NCBI GenBank assembly: GCA_949126835.1
Contig: OX421493.1
Coordinates: 59,257,898 to 59,321,897, forward strand
DNA length: 64,000 nt
Source: Anisus vortex
Taxonomy: Eukaryota; Mollusca; Gastropoda; Planorbidae
Direction of reading: 5' to 3'
A model generated the notes under the pieces. The model had not been told where the DNA came from, made no database searches, and saw only the letters and a program-made list of their open reading frames with translations. Position numbers and translations under genes: made by a program. This document shows positions 32,149 through 43,508 of this stretch, piece by piece; the stretch's first letter is position 1, and each line of letters starts with the position of its first letter.

Positions 32149-32280
32149 CTTAAAGTAAACATTCGGTAGCATTACATTCTAAAAGTAAACATTTGGTAGC
32201 ATTACATTCTAAAATGAAACATTTGGTAACGTTACATTCTGAATGTAAACATTTGGTAACATTACATTATCAAAGTAAAC
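32131..32280 (+). repeat. 30-bp tandem repeat containing a splice acceptor, 5 copies
   Basis: Units of exactly 30 bp start at 32131, 32161, 32191, 32221 and 32251 (core ATTTGGTAACATTACATTCT). The first unit spans the acceptor and the first 18 coding bases of the EGF exon. On the minus strand, copies 2-4 also keep an AG before AATGT; copy 5 has lost it. Splicing to copy 2 would read into an in-frame TAA. Confidence 0.95.
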
Positions 32281-33076
32281 ACAATAAAGTGAACAAAATC
32301 AGTTGCAAAAATACTAGACAAATGTTAATTTGGATCAATATGTAAACATTCATACTCAATATTAAGAAGTAAAATATTAATTTTTTTTACAATTGTTTAA
32401 GATAATTGAACCAAAGTAAAAATATACGCCTTTATATATTAGTTTTACTTTCAATATATTAGAAGCGAGATCTCTGATTTTAACCCCTATGATTACATTT
32501 ACAAATACTCAATACTGACATTAACAATTCAGTTAAACCAACAACTGTGCTATAATAAATTAAACTTTGAAAGACTTAAAACAACCATTTGAACTTCCGT
32601 TTAGTTAATTTTTATTAGAAGAAAAGAAAAAAATATATACATTGATATTATAACTTTTTGATATATGATATTGTTTTAAAATATTTATTAACAATAGGCC
32701 TATCTAATAAAATGTCGTATGATCATTGTATAAAATCATAACATCATAATATACGTCTGACTTTTTAAATAGTCCAGCCAGATGCTAAAATAAAGTACAC
32801 ATCATAATAACTCTAAAAATATTGAACTCGTAAAATATAGAAGATTTGTATATTATAAATTTTAATTTAATAGATTAAAAAATTAATACATTAAAATATT
32901 AAAGATTATAATAAAGATGCGTTTCGCAGATGTAACATTTTTATAACTGCATGGCATTTATGATTGGGTTTTTTTTTCAATCTAACAACACATTTAACAT
33001 GATTTATTCTATTTAAGGGGAACGTATTGTTACATTTAAAATGACTCTATTTTTTGAACCACTCAATATTCTTTTA
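32281..33076. other. Intronic AT-rich sequence, no feature seen
   Basis: Very AT-rich, no open frame of note and no repeat boundary recognised. Confidence 0.45.
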
Positions 33077-33292
33077 ACGGGTGACACAGAAAAACGGAAA
33101 CTTGATTTGTAGGAGCAGACATGTGCAGTTGGCAGCACTACGGAAGAAGCCTGTGAGATGTAAACAATCACGCCATTCAGTTATAATGGAATCGTAGAAC
33201 GGTTGACAGCGAGCTTTCGCGATAGCAATGCATTTGCATGTATTCTATTTTTATTTGTATGTCAAAAGTTCCTATTTTTCCGTGTCACCCTG
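33077..33292. mobile_element. 216-bp mariner-like MITE
   Basis: Left ACGGGTGACACAGAAAAAC and right ATTTTTCCGTGTCACCCTG are inverted repeats, with TA on both outer sides (33075-33076 and 33293-33294), the target of Tc1/mariner-type elements. No ORF. Confidence 0.65.
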
Positions 33293-34480
33293 TATCTATA
33301 AAACAAAGGTCATAGAAATCGAAGGCCAGTGTTAATACCAGGCAAAGATACAATTAAATGCCGATGAACTTAATAAGAGTGAAACACAACCTACCCTCAA
33401 AATATTCTATTAAAATTGCATTGTAAAAAAAAAGCCTAATAATATTTGTGGTAAAGTGGAACGCTGATCCATAAATCGATCAATTCGAGGGAACTACAGT
33501 CATAATCAATAAGCTCGAATAATCAATATATAATAGGCTATTACATCATTAGTAAAAAAAATATAAACTATAACCCATTGGGATATAGCTACAGCGTCAT
33601 CAAATGTTAACCTGGGCATTAAATAGAAAAATTGGCTTTAATATCTTCAGTTTCTCAATATGATAAATTGATACGGGATATCAATATATGGATCTATCAT
33701 ATTTAATATAGCCGATAATTGTGGTTTTTGAATTTCATTAAATCATTTTTGAGTGTTTAGTTTTCTTTTTTCTTTTTTTTGCATCTGCTCAAAAACTACA
33801 TTTTAAGGTCCAAATCTGACTGTACTTTGTGTACAATAATTACTTCATTTTATATAGAGGGATGATCGAAAAACAATTACTGTAGTCCTTTATAATTGTT
33901 TAAATACGTGAGAACCATGGGCCATAATGCAATTCAATTGATGGATTGGAATGATTTATATTTACTTTGAATTATGTTCAAGAATATTTTGAAATGTGCA
34001 TGCGAAAAGAATTTATATACATTTGATTAAAGAACTCAAATTAGCACCATTCCTTGTGAATAACATCTAGATTTAGCTTGAAACATTAAACAGTCAACGC
34101 TATTAAATAATATAAACTGATTTCTTATTTAAATTATTACTAATGACATATAGAAAGAAGAAAGGATCAACAATTAATAACAAAATAACAACAACAATCA
34201 GCAGCACAAATTCTAAATAATTCAAGAAATAAAAAAAATAAAAATTTAACAATAAAAAATGACAAGCATAGCTGTTTTTTGTTTTGTTTTTGAACAAACA
34301 CTTATTACCAGATTATGCTAATCCACAATGGCATCAATTTGGTTGTAGTTATCTAATCCCTTAGACAAGTCATAAATGATTACATATATCATATATTATA
34401 TACAGTTTAATTTATGCAAAACCATCAATTGCAAATGTAATGCAATAAATTCAAAATCTTCTATCTTCTTCATTGCCGTG
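33293..34480. other. Intronic AT-rich sequence, no feature seen
   Basis: No gene, RNA or mobile-element boundary could be supported. Poly-T stretches occur near 33770. Confidence 0.4.
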
Positions 34481-34484
34481 GGCG

Positions 34485-34568
34485 GCAGGGATCGGTGGGC
34501 GGCAGGGATAGAACCGCGACGTTTCGGTTGACAGTCCGGTGAACTAGCCGCTGGACCAACCGGCCTCT
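34485..34568 (-). repeat. tRNA-like sequence (SINE head or tRNA pseudogene)
   Basis: The minus strand reads GGTTGGTCCAGCGGCTAG (A-box-like) … GACTGTCAACCG … CGGTTCTATCCCTGCC (B-box-like). An Asp-like GTC could sit in the anticodon position, but the anticodon stem does not pair cleanly, and the 3' end is followed by a 12-13 bp tandem duplication (GGGCGGCAGGGAT). I do not call it a working tRNA gene. Confidence 0.35.
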
Positions 34569-34904
34569 CCTGCTCTACTCTACACTAACACATACGTACT
34601 ATTTGTGCAGCCTCGGGTGTTCAAAATACTTTAACCCGGGGGTTGGAAAAATTTACATATTATAGTGTCAAAGTATGATATTTAATTCACTCAGTGTGGT
34701 AGTAGCATAAAGTCAAATACCCATACCATATTAAAATTTTATTATTTTTATAGGACAATTCATAAATATAGTGCCGTAAAACCACCAAGGCCAAAAGCAA
34801 ATGCTTTATAGTGAAACCATGCTGAAGTCAACAGAAAACTGTTTGATATCACTGATATCACATCAAGATAATAAAAAAAATATTGTTTTAATGTAAACGT
34901 TTTT

Positions 34905-34995
34905 CAGAACCGGGTCCTACCTGAGAATCGGATACAACATATTTTGTGAAGATTCTGCAAGCCGATTCTCGTAAGACCCCCAAAACCCGGTTCTG
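34905..34995. mobile_element. 91-bp hairpin element
   Basis: CAGAACCGGGT and ACCCGGTTCTG are perfect inverted ends. Inside them GAGAATCGG pairs with CCGATTCTC, so the whole unit folds into a hairpin. It could be a tiny hAT-like MITE (CAG…CTG ends); no clear duplication flanks it. Confidence 0.5.
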
Positions 34996-35276
34996 TTTGT
35001 ACGATCCACATTTTTCAACACAACGAAAAACAACTAGTCTAATAATGATTCATCAATAACTTTTATTTGTTTTTATTTAAATAGCTTTTAAATCGATGCT
35101 AAATAAATTGTAACAATAACTATACATTATTTCGCATTGCTAAAAAATTCGTTTTTTATATACTGACCTTGAAAAACGTCAAACGTTAAAATAAAAAAAT
35201 AGATTTGTCTAAAGCGTTGTACATATTATAAAAATATTACATCTAGCGTGCTTGTGATTATCGTATTTTTGTTCTA

Positions 35277-35460
35277 TAGAGCGATAGCAATAGGCGCGGT
35301 TTAGGTTTTTTGGTGACGTAATTATGTAAATAGCGGCCATGATGGTGATACTGGAGAATAACATTGTTCTATACCATGTGTATTTTAAACCCAAAATATT
35401 ATAAGGAATTTGTTTCCGTAAATTTTGATATTGAACTGCGATACTAATATTTACATAAAG
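35277..35460 (+). mobile_element. Half copy of the 602-bp MITE family
   Basis: AGCAATAGGCGCGGTTTAGG…GTGACGTAATTATGTAAATAG…CCATGATGG… matches 20866-21010. The right half and right terminus are absent. Confidence 0.55.
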
Positions 35461-35524
35461 AAAATTACCGCCTTAAATTAAATTAAAGTTTACACATTTG
35501 ATTCTAGGAAATGGCATAAATGAG

Positions 35525-35700
35525 CTGGACCGCTTGTTCTATTTTTAGAGCTTAAGTGTAGTTTATTCCCGTGCGCAGCCAATAACACTTTCTTTAATCA
35601 CTCATAAACTTCCCTAAAGACTTCCGCTGTACACAACTTTGGATTTTATTCTTATTTTTCCATTGAGAAAATCATAGCGAATTACTAAACCAGAAGTCTA
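35525..35700 (+). mobile_element. Fragment of the GGACCGC MITE family
   Basis: CTGGACCGCTTGTTCTATTTT, CCGTGCGCAGCCAATAAC, and ATTTTTCCATTGAGAAAATC follow the order of the 21731 copy. The right end is missing. Confidence 0.6.
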
Positions 35701-36000
35701 GAGGACAGACATTGCATAATATAATGCTAGTATATAAGGCTTAGTCATGTATTCTACTGTATTGTTAGGTTATCGGTGAATACTGCTTACATTTAGCTGT
35801 ATTGTATTTAATCCACTTATTGTACTATGTATTTGATTATGTTGTTTTTTTCTACTGCTATAAAAGTAGATTCTATGTTTGTCTGGCCTATCTTTTCTGA
35901 AAATGTTATATTTGCTAATGAGTATTTCTGGGTTATGAATATAGCCTAACTATTTAGCTATGTGTCAAATTCTACAATAATATATGGTTCTTATTTATTT

Positions 36001-36240
36001 ACAAGCTAAGTTCCCTGGCGTTGCTCGGGGCAGGGGGGAATTACAATAAATATAATTATTATATTTACTAAAAAAATTTAGAAAAGTAATATAAAAAAAC
36101 CCATGTCTTGAAGATATTTGCAATCTTTGAAGTAATATATTAAAAGAAATAGAAAATAAAATAGTAGAACAAAAAGAATAGTTATCATTCTGGAGTCGAA
36201 CCCAGGTCGCCCGCATGGCAGTGGCTTAGGCTAAGCACTC
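36001..36240 (-). mobile_element. SINE of a second family (tRNA-like head, CCCGG…TTAGCT tail)
   Basis: On the minus strand a tRNA-like head (GCTGAGTGCTTAGCC … GACCTGGGTTCGACTCCAG) is followed by about 150 bp and a tail CCCGAGCAACGCCAGGGAACTTAGCT. A related element is at 42575-43160 (tail CCCGGGAAACGCCGGGTAATTTAGCT). Confidence 0.55.
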
Positions 36241-36420
36241 AGCAAGGGAGAATACAGGCCGAAAGGGTGATCGGAGACAATAAGGTCACGTGTCTGTCAA
36301 TTAACCAATGGGGTTATGAATCCATTCACGGGGTCCACTTTATATTTATACACTAGAAGCTCTAAATCAGCAGTTATACTTTTGATACATTAAAAATAAA
36401 TTGATTAGTATTACTAAACC

Positions 36421-37265
36421 GTGCCATTTGTTAACAAAGTGAGGAATCTTGGTGTTTTATTGGATCCCACGCTGTCTTTCGACCTGCATATTTCTCAAAT
36501 GTGCAGAGGTCTATATCTACAGTTGCGTAGACTCGGCCAAATACGACCCTATTTGTCCAATGATTCTGCAAAGACACTAGCAGTCGCTCTGATACTTTCG
36601 CGTATCGACTATTGCAACGCCCTGCTAGACGGCCTGCCCGAGGACAAAATCGCCAGGCTACAGCGAATACAGAGCAGTACTGCGCGTTTGGTTATGTGCA
36701 GGTCTAAAAGAGACTCGGAAACTGCCCTTCTACGCTCGCTCCACTGGCTCCCCGTGAAAGCCAGAATTGAGTATAAAGTGGCGCTACTTTGCCATCAGTG
36801 CATTTTTAACAACAAGTTTCCGTCCTATCTCAAGGTACTAATCACATATTATGTCCCGCAAAGAACACTTCGTTCTGCAAACTCATCGCTTCTGGAAGAG
36901 CCCCGTTTCTCTCTGACGACCGTTGGCCTTAGAGCCTTCTCAGTATCCCTTCCGAAGGTGTGGAATCAACTTCCCATTTAACTGAGGCGAACAAGCTCTA
37001 ATGTTACTTTCAAACAGAACTTAAAAACTCATTATTTCAATATTTACCTTAGATAACATTTAACATGCTTTAGAAACTTACTGTCTTATTTATGGGTTGG
37101 GTCGGTTAATACTACATTTATTTGTTTTGTCTTTTTTAATCATCAATTTAGCTCTGTCACCTGGCCTAGGGTAATATCCGTATTCTTAGTTGGATGTTAA
37201 AGGCGCTCTGAGCTTACATTATGTTTGTTGGCAGCGCTTTACAAATATTATTATTATTATTATTA
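36421..37265 (+). mobile_element. 5'-truncated CR1-like non-LTR retrotransposon
   Basis: An open 186-residue frame (36421-36981) encodes the ORF2 C-terminus downstream of the RT palm: RNLGVLLDPTLSFDLHISQM, LILSRIDYCNALLDGLPEDK, LHWLPVKARIEYKVALLCH and ending WNQLP. This set of motifs ('LGV.LD..L.F..HI', 'S.IDYCN.LL.G', 'LHWLPV..RI.YK') is diagnostic for CR1/Jockey-superfamily elements. A 3' UTR ends GCGCTTTACAAATATT(ATT)n at 37265. The catalytic RT core and endonuclease are missing by 5' truncation at about 36420. The remaining frame has no stop, so the insertion is fairly young. Confidence 0.85.
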
Positions 37266-37384
37266 TTTATATAAAGGTGTGTTATGTATCAAAATCTTGC
37301 TTTTAATATAGCTTCGGCTCTACTTGGGTCTTTTACCAAATAGCGGAAACTGAAAAAGATGAGAAGAAAATATATTAGATACAA

Positions 37385-37495
37385 AACACATACACACATA
37401 CACATATACATACACATTTACATACACAAAGGGGACCTACACATACACATACACACACATACACATATACATACACATACACACTTTTTATTATT
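37385..37495 (+). repeat. (ACACAT)n microsatellite
   Basis: Interrupted CACATACACATA units. Confidence 0.9.
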
Positions 37496-38673
37496 CCGTT
37501 GACATTAACTAATTTATATAGTCCACATGTCTTTTTTCCTTTTTATTCCGAGTGTCATTGAGGAATGTAATGGGTTGCCTAAACTCGATAGAAAGTGAAT
37601 GACACAGCAACATTTTTAATCTCTTTTTATAATGTAATGCGTTTAAGATTAAAAACATGTAAAATCGTAAACTTATATGCAAGTATCTGCGTTTTGTAAT
37701 AGCGTCTCTATAAATTAACAAATAATAATAGGGTGTATTATATAGCTCAACCAGCAAACATATTATAAGTTCATGAAACTTTTAAATTTACGAAACTAAT
37801 TTCTCATTTTTTCTCCATAATTTTGACGGTGGCTAACTGAGTAGTTAATAACTCCTAGTAGTGCTATAAAAACCTTACTAGATTACATTAAATGAAACAA
37901 ATGAGAAGCTAATCATATCATATTATATTTCCTTACATGTGTATTACACTTTTCAGACATTGTATAACCAATTACTATATCCACCTATACTATAATACGG
38001 CTCGCATGACAAAGCCCCGTTGTTATATCTGAAACACCAGTCTCATCTGTAGCATGCCCTTCCACGTGTCAATGCCATTTACAATCCACAAAGACTAACT
38101 GGCTGTAAAGCAGATATTGATATATTTGATTACATGAATCACTTTACTCCGTTTCACTTGCAACAAAACACCGAGGCTAGTCGCAGCCCCAAGAGGCCCC
38201 AAGCGACTCAACACGAAAATTAAAATGGTAGTGGTATGTGTAAATATCATGCAAAAATAGTTTGCATATTGGATTTGAAATTAGTCTCGCCACTTCTGCA
38301 AAGTTGTTTATTTATATTTGAATTTTGTATAGAGAGTATTTGTGAAGTTACCTATTTGATATGACGTTATACACCAATATGCGTTTTCTAGGAATCTTAG
38401 TATGCCTTTTCTTTTGCATTCGGAAAGCTGTCATTTTAGCACCGAAATCTAAATAAGCGTATTAGTGTAGTTAAGTTTGTTGTTGCTTAGATAACCATGG
38501 AATTAGTGGAATACAATGTTATTATTTTACATAAGTTTAAGCATTAAATCATTCTCTAATTTTACAACGAAAGGCTTAAGTTTATTATATTAGTTAACAG
38601 GCTACTAGACAGTCAACCGAACGCGCGTAGTCGTAACAGTAGAACCATTGTTTATAGCACAAGTCCACACTAG
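37496..38673. other. No gene seen
   Basis: AT-rich with a slightly GC-richer piece near 38150-38210. No frame with coding character, no recognised repeat. Confidence 0.4.
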
Positions 38674-38681
38674 TCATAGAG

Positions 38682-38878
38682 CAGTGATGGCAAACCTTTT
38701 TGAGGCCGCGTGCCCAAAGTACAATACAAGACCAACTTAATTCTTTCAACTTGCCAACACAGCAATTAAAACCAAATACCTTAACTTAGTTGTTCCATTT
38801 TTGGTAAATGCTCGCGTGCCCACAGAAATGGCTCTTCGTGCCAGCTGTGGCACACGTGCCATAGGTTCGCCATCGCTG
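38682..38878. mobile_element. 197-bp hAT MITE, perfect 8-bp duplication
   Basis: Ends CAGTGATGGCAAACCT and AGGTTCGCCATCGCTG are inverted repeats. TCATAGAG flanks both sides (38674-38681, 38879-38886). Internal GCGTGCC/GGCACACGTGCC are the usual subterminal motifs of this hAT type. Confidence 0.88.
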
Positions 38879-38939
38879 TCATAGAGGCATACCTTGTCAG
38901 GCAACAGTATTACTCTTTTTCGGTATAGCGATTACTCGT

Positions 38940-39215
38940 CTACAGACTTTTCGTCTACGACACTTCATCTGCAGAAAGTTGCTCTACCGACATTTCGTCT
39001 TCCACGACAACTCGTCGAACGACAGTTCGCTTATCGACACTTCGTCTATCGACACTTCGTCTATCGACACTTCGTCTATCGATACTTCGTCTATAACGAC
39101 ATTTTGTCTCCCAGATATTTCGTCTATCACAACAGTGCGTCTACCGGATATTTCGCCCAGCACGACAGTTCGTCTACCGGACATCTCGTCTATCACGACA
39201 GTTCGTCTCCTCTAT
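38940..39215 (+). repeat. Degenerate minisatellite of CGACA(C/G)TTCGTCTAT units
   Basis: About 15-17 tandem units of 15 to 20 bp, four of them perfect (CGACACTTCGTCTAT). Two overlapping frames of repeats result (FVYRH and SSIDT types); neither is a gene. It stops about 120 bp before a SINE. Confidence 0.85.
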
Positions 39216-39339
39216 CCTGCCCCGAAACACAATATCCAACATTTGGCCGCCTATGATGGCGAACCGCCACCCTGCAGAACTAGTTCCTTAGCCCTTACCA
39301 CATACATAGTTATAATAAGGTTAGGGCCTGGCAATTCCA

Positions 39340-39565
39340 ATCATTCGTCACCTCGGCGCACACCAAAGATTCGGGGTTTGAATCCCCCAAGTCGGCGAAT
39401 ATTTTTACCCGAGTCTGAAGGGTGATCCTAAATCTACCCAGCTCTAAGGGCTACTGATATTAGTAAATGGGGATGGGCATTGAGCTAGCCACCAAAGCCC
39501 ATTGTATGTCATGTCTTCGAAAATTCACTTAAGCTGGATTACCGAATTTAGATCAATTTGTTGAG
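39340..39565 (+). mobile_element. Divergent SINE of the tRNA-derived family
   Basis: B-box-like GGGTTTGAATCCCCC, CTAAATCTACCCAGCTCTAAG, GGGCATTGAGCTAGCCACC, and a tail GATCAATTTG. The body is recognisable but far from the other copies, so it is an older or different subfamily. Confidence 0.55.
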
Positions 39566-39988
39566 ACATAATTATTATTTTTGAAAAAATATGTAAAACG
39601 TTTGCAGTTGATTAAAAATCATACTCTAAATAGAACATACATGTTGAGCATACAATAAGAACGTCATTATAAGAATGACTCCAAAAAATAGCCTTATCTT
39701 AAAAGTCATTAAGAAATGACAAATTATAATGTTTTTCCTCTATTTGCTTTCTTTTAACGTTTCGGGAGTATTTAAAAAGAAAGTTTTTTTTAAATAAATA
39801 TAATTAGGCACATGAATTGAATATTTGTCTGTACTACGGAAGCAACGCTAATTGGACTCTACAAAACAGATTTTATGTAACTATTCACTAATTAAGTACG
39901 AATTTGTTATTGTTATTTTTTTTAAGTTAGAAACATAATAAGATTATATTGGTTATTATAATGTTAGGATTCAAAGAAAAGTACTTAC

Positions 39989-41391
39989 CACATTCCAATA
40001 CCATAAAAAATAAAGTGTAGAGATTAGGACTTAAGGCTGTTTTCAAAACTTTCTTTATACATTCAGCTGTTTTATCGGACATACCCAGATAACTGGTAAC
40101 AATACTATACAGTTTTTCGCCTAAAATAGAAAGACCCTCTTTAGCTATATCATATACATCTCCAATAATGCTTCCGTAAGTTGTATCTTCACTAGTTGTC
40201 TCAGAAAACCCTTCCGTATTCTTTTTGTACGTACGTGTTTCCACAGCCGTTTCATGGACGGGTTCTTGTTTGATTAGCTGACACTTATGAAAATCAATGA
40301 ATAATTCATCGCCCTCTACTAGAAAGTAACAATGTAAGAGATTTCTTTCATTTCTTAGGACACTCGTGCAAGACAAGGAACCGGTTGAACCTAGTTCATT
40401 TTTATTTTTAAAGCAAACTATTGATTCGATGTCATGAATTCTGAGATTGAGCTCTTTGCATGCGCTGAAACCGGTCACAGAATGTGGGTAATTGGAGCTG
40501 ATACACACGATAGAGGCTGAAGGTTCCACTTGTGATATAACGTTAACACATACTATGGAATTGCGATCGCCTGTGTTGTCCTCGACCATTAAGGTGCAGC
40601 CGGCCACGTTGCTCTGATGGAAATTGAGGTAGGTATCCATGCAGTGTAAATAACCAGTTTGTTGGATTCTATCATAGAAAGTAAAACATATCATCTCTTT
40701 CTCTTTGATCTGTACTTTCAGCGCTATTGAACACATGACGTAGTCTGCGTTTCCTTCTTCATCATGCGCAGTAGTACAAGTTATAGACCGAGATTCTTGA
40801 AGATTGCGCGTGACTGAAATGCACAGATGTGAACCGGTTTGAAGATCGTGGTCAAACAGCCGAGTGCAAATAACCGAACCGGTTTTACGTGCGTCTTTAA
40901 GGACGTTAGTGCAAACTAAGTTGCTCACTTTTGTCGTCTGAGAAATCGCTGCACAAATTATGCCATGGCATATTTGGGTCCACGTCAACCGAAGTGCATA
41001 AAACGGAAGCGGTTTGGCTTCTTTTTGAATAAACGCTTGTACAGACCGCAGAACCTTGATTATCCAATTTTGTGTGTATACTTGTACATGCAACTGACCT
41101 GGTATCTCTAGTAACACTACAGTCTATAGACAGAGCCTGGCCAAGTGGATCGCTGAAGATGACCGTGCAACCTATTTTACTAGTATTTCTATTTCTTAAA
41201 TCAATAAAACTGGTACAGATGGTAGAACCTGATTGTATGTGCTCATATGCACTGGTGCATATTAATAAACCAACATTTGCTACTTTAGTACAAATCTCAG
41301 ATTCATTTTGTATGTTCACATTGATAGCCAGTGAACTTCTTGTTATTACAGTCGATAACGCAATGATATTCAAGAGTAGTGAGCTGTCCAT
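39989..41391 (-). CDS. Cys-repeat ectodomain exon with signal peptide, one frame break
   Basis: Starts at 41391 with MDSSLLLNIIALSTVITRSS, a good signal peptide. A minus-strand acceptor (CTGTTTGTCTTTAG) lies eight bases before the ATG, so a 5' UTR exon probably precedes it. About 330 residues consist of roughly twenty units spaced 11-20 residues with a single Cys in a hydrophobic strand, typically 'S.xVCTSV' (STICTSF, SAVCTSV, ASVLCTSV, NLVCTNV, GSVICTRL). A Glu/Thr-rich linker and a possible amphipathic segment (YDIAKEGLSILGEKLYSIV) follow. It ends at a consensus donor, TGTG/GTAAGT, phase 1, ready for an EGF exon. The two halves are in different frames; the switch lies near 40955-40965 (PNMPWH then GIIC…), where repeat spacing continues without loss, so a one-base error or a recent mutation is likely. 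I do not recognise the repeat family. Confidence 0.65.
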
Positions 41392-42030
41392 TGTGCTCTA
41401 AAGACAAACAGAAAATACAAGCATATCAATGAAATAATACGTTTTCTATATAAATAGAAAAATTGATCAAACATTAGATGCGTTTTAAAATAAAGCGAAA
41501 AATTATGTTTAAAGTAAATGGTTTATTAAACATATATACATTTTTTAATCCTTAGAATTTAATTTGTTTAACTATTAGAATAAAGATGAAATTTACACTC
41601 TATGGATACGTCCTTCTAGTGAAACGAATTGTTGCGTCCTTGGCAAAATAGAAATGCTAATACTATACAAAGACGAAATCAATGATTTGTCATTTGTGTA
41701 CTGGAGACGCTCAATATCTACACGGTGCTAACATATTGACACATTCATTACATAAACACGATTCAGTGACACCTTTCAAAGAATAAAAGAAAGCAGAGCA
41801 GGTATTTAGCCTACTTTGGCCGTACCTGAACTATGATATTCCATATCACAGTTTATACATTATAAAAGCTTTGTTAGACCAACCTATAGATCAACCTATA
41901 TACCAAACTATAAAGCAACATATAAATATGAAATGACATCCTCTATATCCCTTAATCTCAAAATTGTCTCAAAATTAAATTCAGAACAGAAATGATAGTT
42001 TCATTTTTATTTCTTTGGCACATTAGGCCT

Positions 42031-42114
42031 ACACACCTTACACGTAGAAAGAGTCTGTAGTAAAATCACTCATTACACACCTTACACGTAGAAAGAGTTT
42101 GTAGTAAAATCACT
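42031..42114 (+). repeat. 44-bp duplication upstream of the Cys-repeat receptor
   Basis: Two adjacent copies of ACACACCTTACACGTAGAAAGAG… in the presumed promoter or 5' UTR area. A candidate donor for a 5' UTR exon (minus strand TTCACAG/GTGTGTA) is at about 42262. Confidence 0.8.
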
Positions 42115-42574
42115 AACTAGTTTACACACTGTTTACTGAGAGCATAATAATTTTATAATTGCAAAGCAAAACAGACTTGTATCAATACATATATCATACA
42201 ATTATGATCCATTTAAACGGTGAAACAATGCAATGAAATAACTTACATGTAAAAATACACACCTGTGAATGGTTTAAAAACGAAAGTAAAATTCTAAGAA
42301 AGAACCAGGAATGCAGTATTGGCTTCCCTGTTGAAAGCTGTTGCAGAGTTTAATAGGTCATTGTAGCATGTATTTCATTCTGTTAAGCTTGGTTAAACGT
42401 GTAATAGGGAATTATTCTCAAGACCACTATTTGACACTTAGAACACAAACTTAAAATACCATCTTACTTTAAATTGTACAAGTATATAGTAATGTGTGTG
42501 TAAAGTATGATTACCATTGGTTAAAGAAATGGGAGTCTATTGTCTTATATATTTTACTTGTGCGATATCACTTT

Positions 42575-43160
42575 CTACATGCCTGGTTAGGGTCGCCGAC
42601 TTGAACACGGTGACCTAGATTCGCTTCTCCGCTAACACTGCGGATAACATTTTTAATTTTTCTTTGTAAAGATTATATTATATTTATACATTTTCATCAT
42701 AATTTTCTTTTAGTTAATTGTAAGGTTAATCGGGATTTTAGGTTTTTCTAGAAGAAAAACAAAACATGTTGTGTTGATCTAGTCGTATCGTACGGATCAA
42801 CTATAAAACTATTTCTAAATTATAAATCAGTATATATTTTATAACTTTAAGGTTCGACTTTGTCGAAATGTATAAAAACATTATTAAAAACCAATATGCC
42901 TAAATTTTAAAATTGAAACTGACTTAATAACTATTATTTTCCTAATTACACTTTTTTAAAATGTTCACATTTTAGGATCTCCAGTTTCCCAAGTTGCTTT
43001 AAAAACCGTTCGCTATTTAGATGTATAATTAGTACAATAATATCAGGTTGTTTAGATAATGTTCCATATTAGGCCTATATTTAAAATAGAAAAAAAAATG
43101 TTTTACATTATATGCTTAATTGTTAGCCCGGGAAACGCCGGGTAATTTAGCTAGTATATA
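42575..43160 (+). mobile_element. SINE-like element, second family
   Basis: A tRNA-like head (GGTTAGGGTCGCCGACTTGA … GACCTAGATTCGCTTCTCC) and a tail CCCGGGAAACGCCGGGTAATTTAGCT resemble 36001-36240. The interval is longer and may contain unrelated sequence. Confidence 0.4.
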
Positions 43161-43412
43161 TTATGTATATAGTATATTGTCGTACGTTCGCTTCATCGAA
43201 AGTAATACGATTCCATACATACCTTAATGCCAAGTCTCTATAAAACTCATCAGAAATACCCATCACTAAGCCGCGGAGTGATACTGAAGTAGGCAAAATA
43301 AGATATATAGACATACAATTATTTAGTTTTATATGTTTGATTGAAGCTCGTTATATAGTTTGTGTGTTTAAACAGAAGGTTGAATCACGAAGAACAAATC
43401 TTTTCCACAGAA

Positions 43413-43480
43413 GTTAGTATGCGTAGACCTAAGACGTTAGTATGCGTAGACCTAAGACGTTAGTATGCGTAGACCTAAGA
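43413..43480 (+). repeat. 23-bp tandem repeat, 3 copies
   Basis: GTTAGTATGCGTAGACCTA(AGAC) three times without change. Confidence 0.9.
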
Positions 43481-43508
43481 TTCTATCTATAACAATCTGT
43501 AGGTATAG

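Noticed and set aside
34485..34568. tRNA-Asp gene on the minus strand
   Set aside because: Anticodon stem pairing fails and the 3' side is a tandem duplication; kept only as a tRNA-like repeat.
36421..36981. Host protein-coding gene of 186 residues
   Set aside because: Motifs and 3' tail are those of a CR1-like ORF2 end; it is a truncated retrotransposon.
38894..39425. Two overlapping repetitive frames of 120 and 148 residues
   Set aside because: Both derive from the CGACACTTCGTCTAT minisatellite and run into a SINE.
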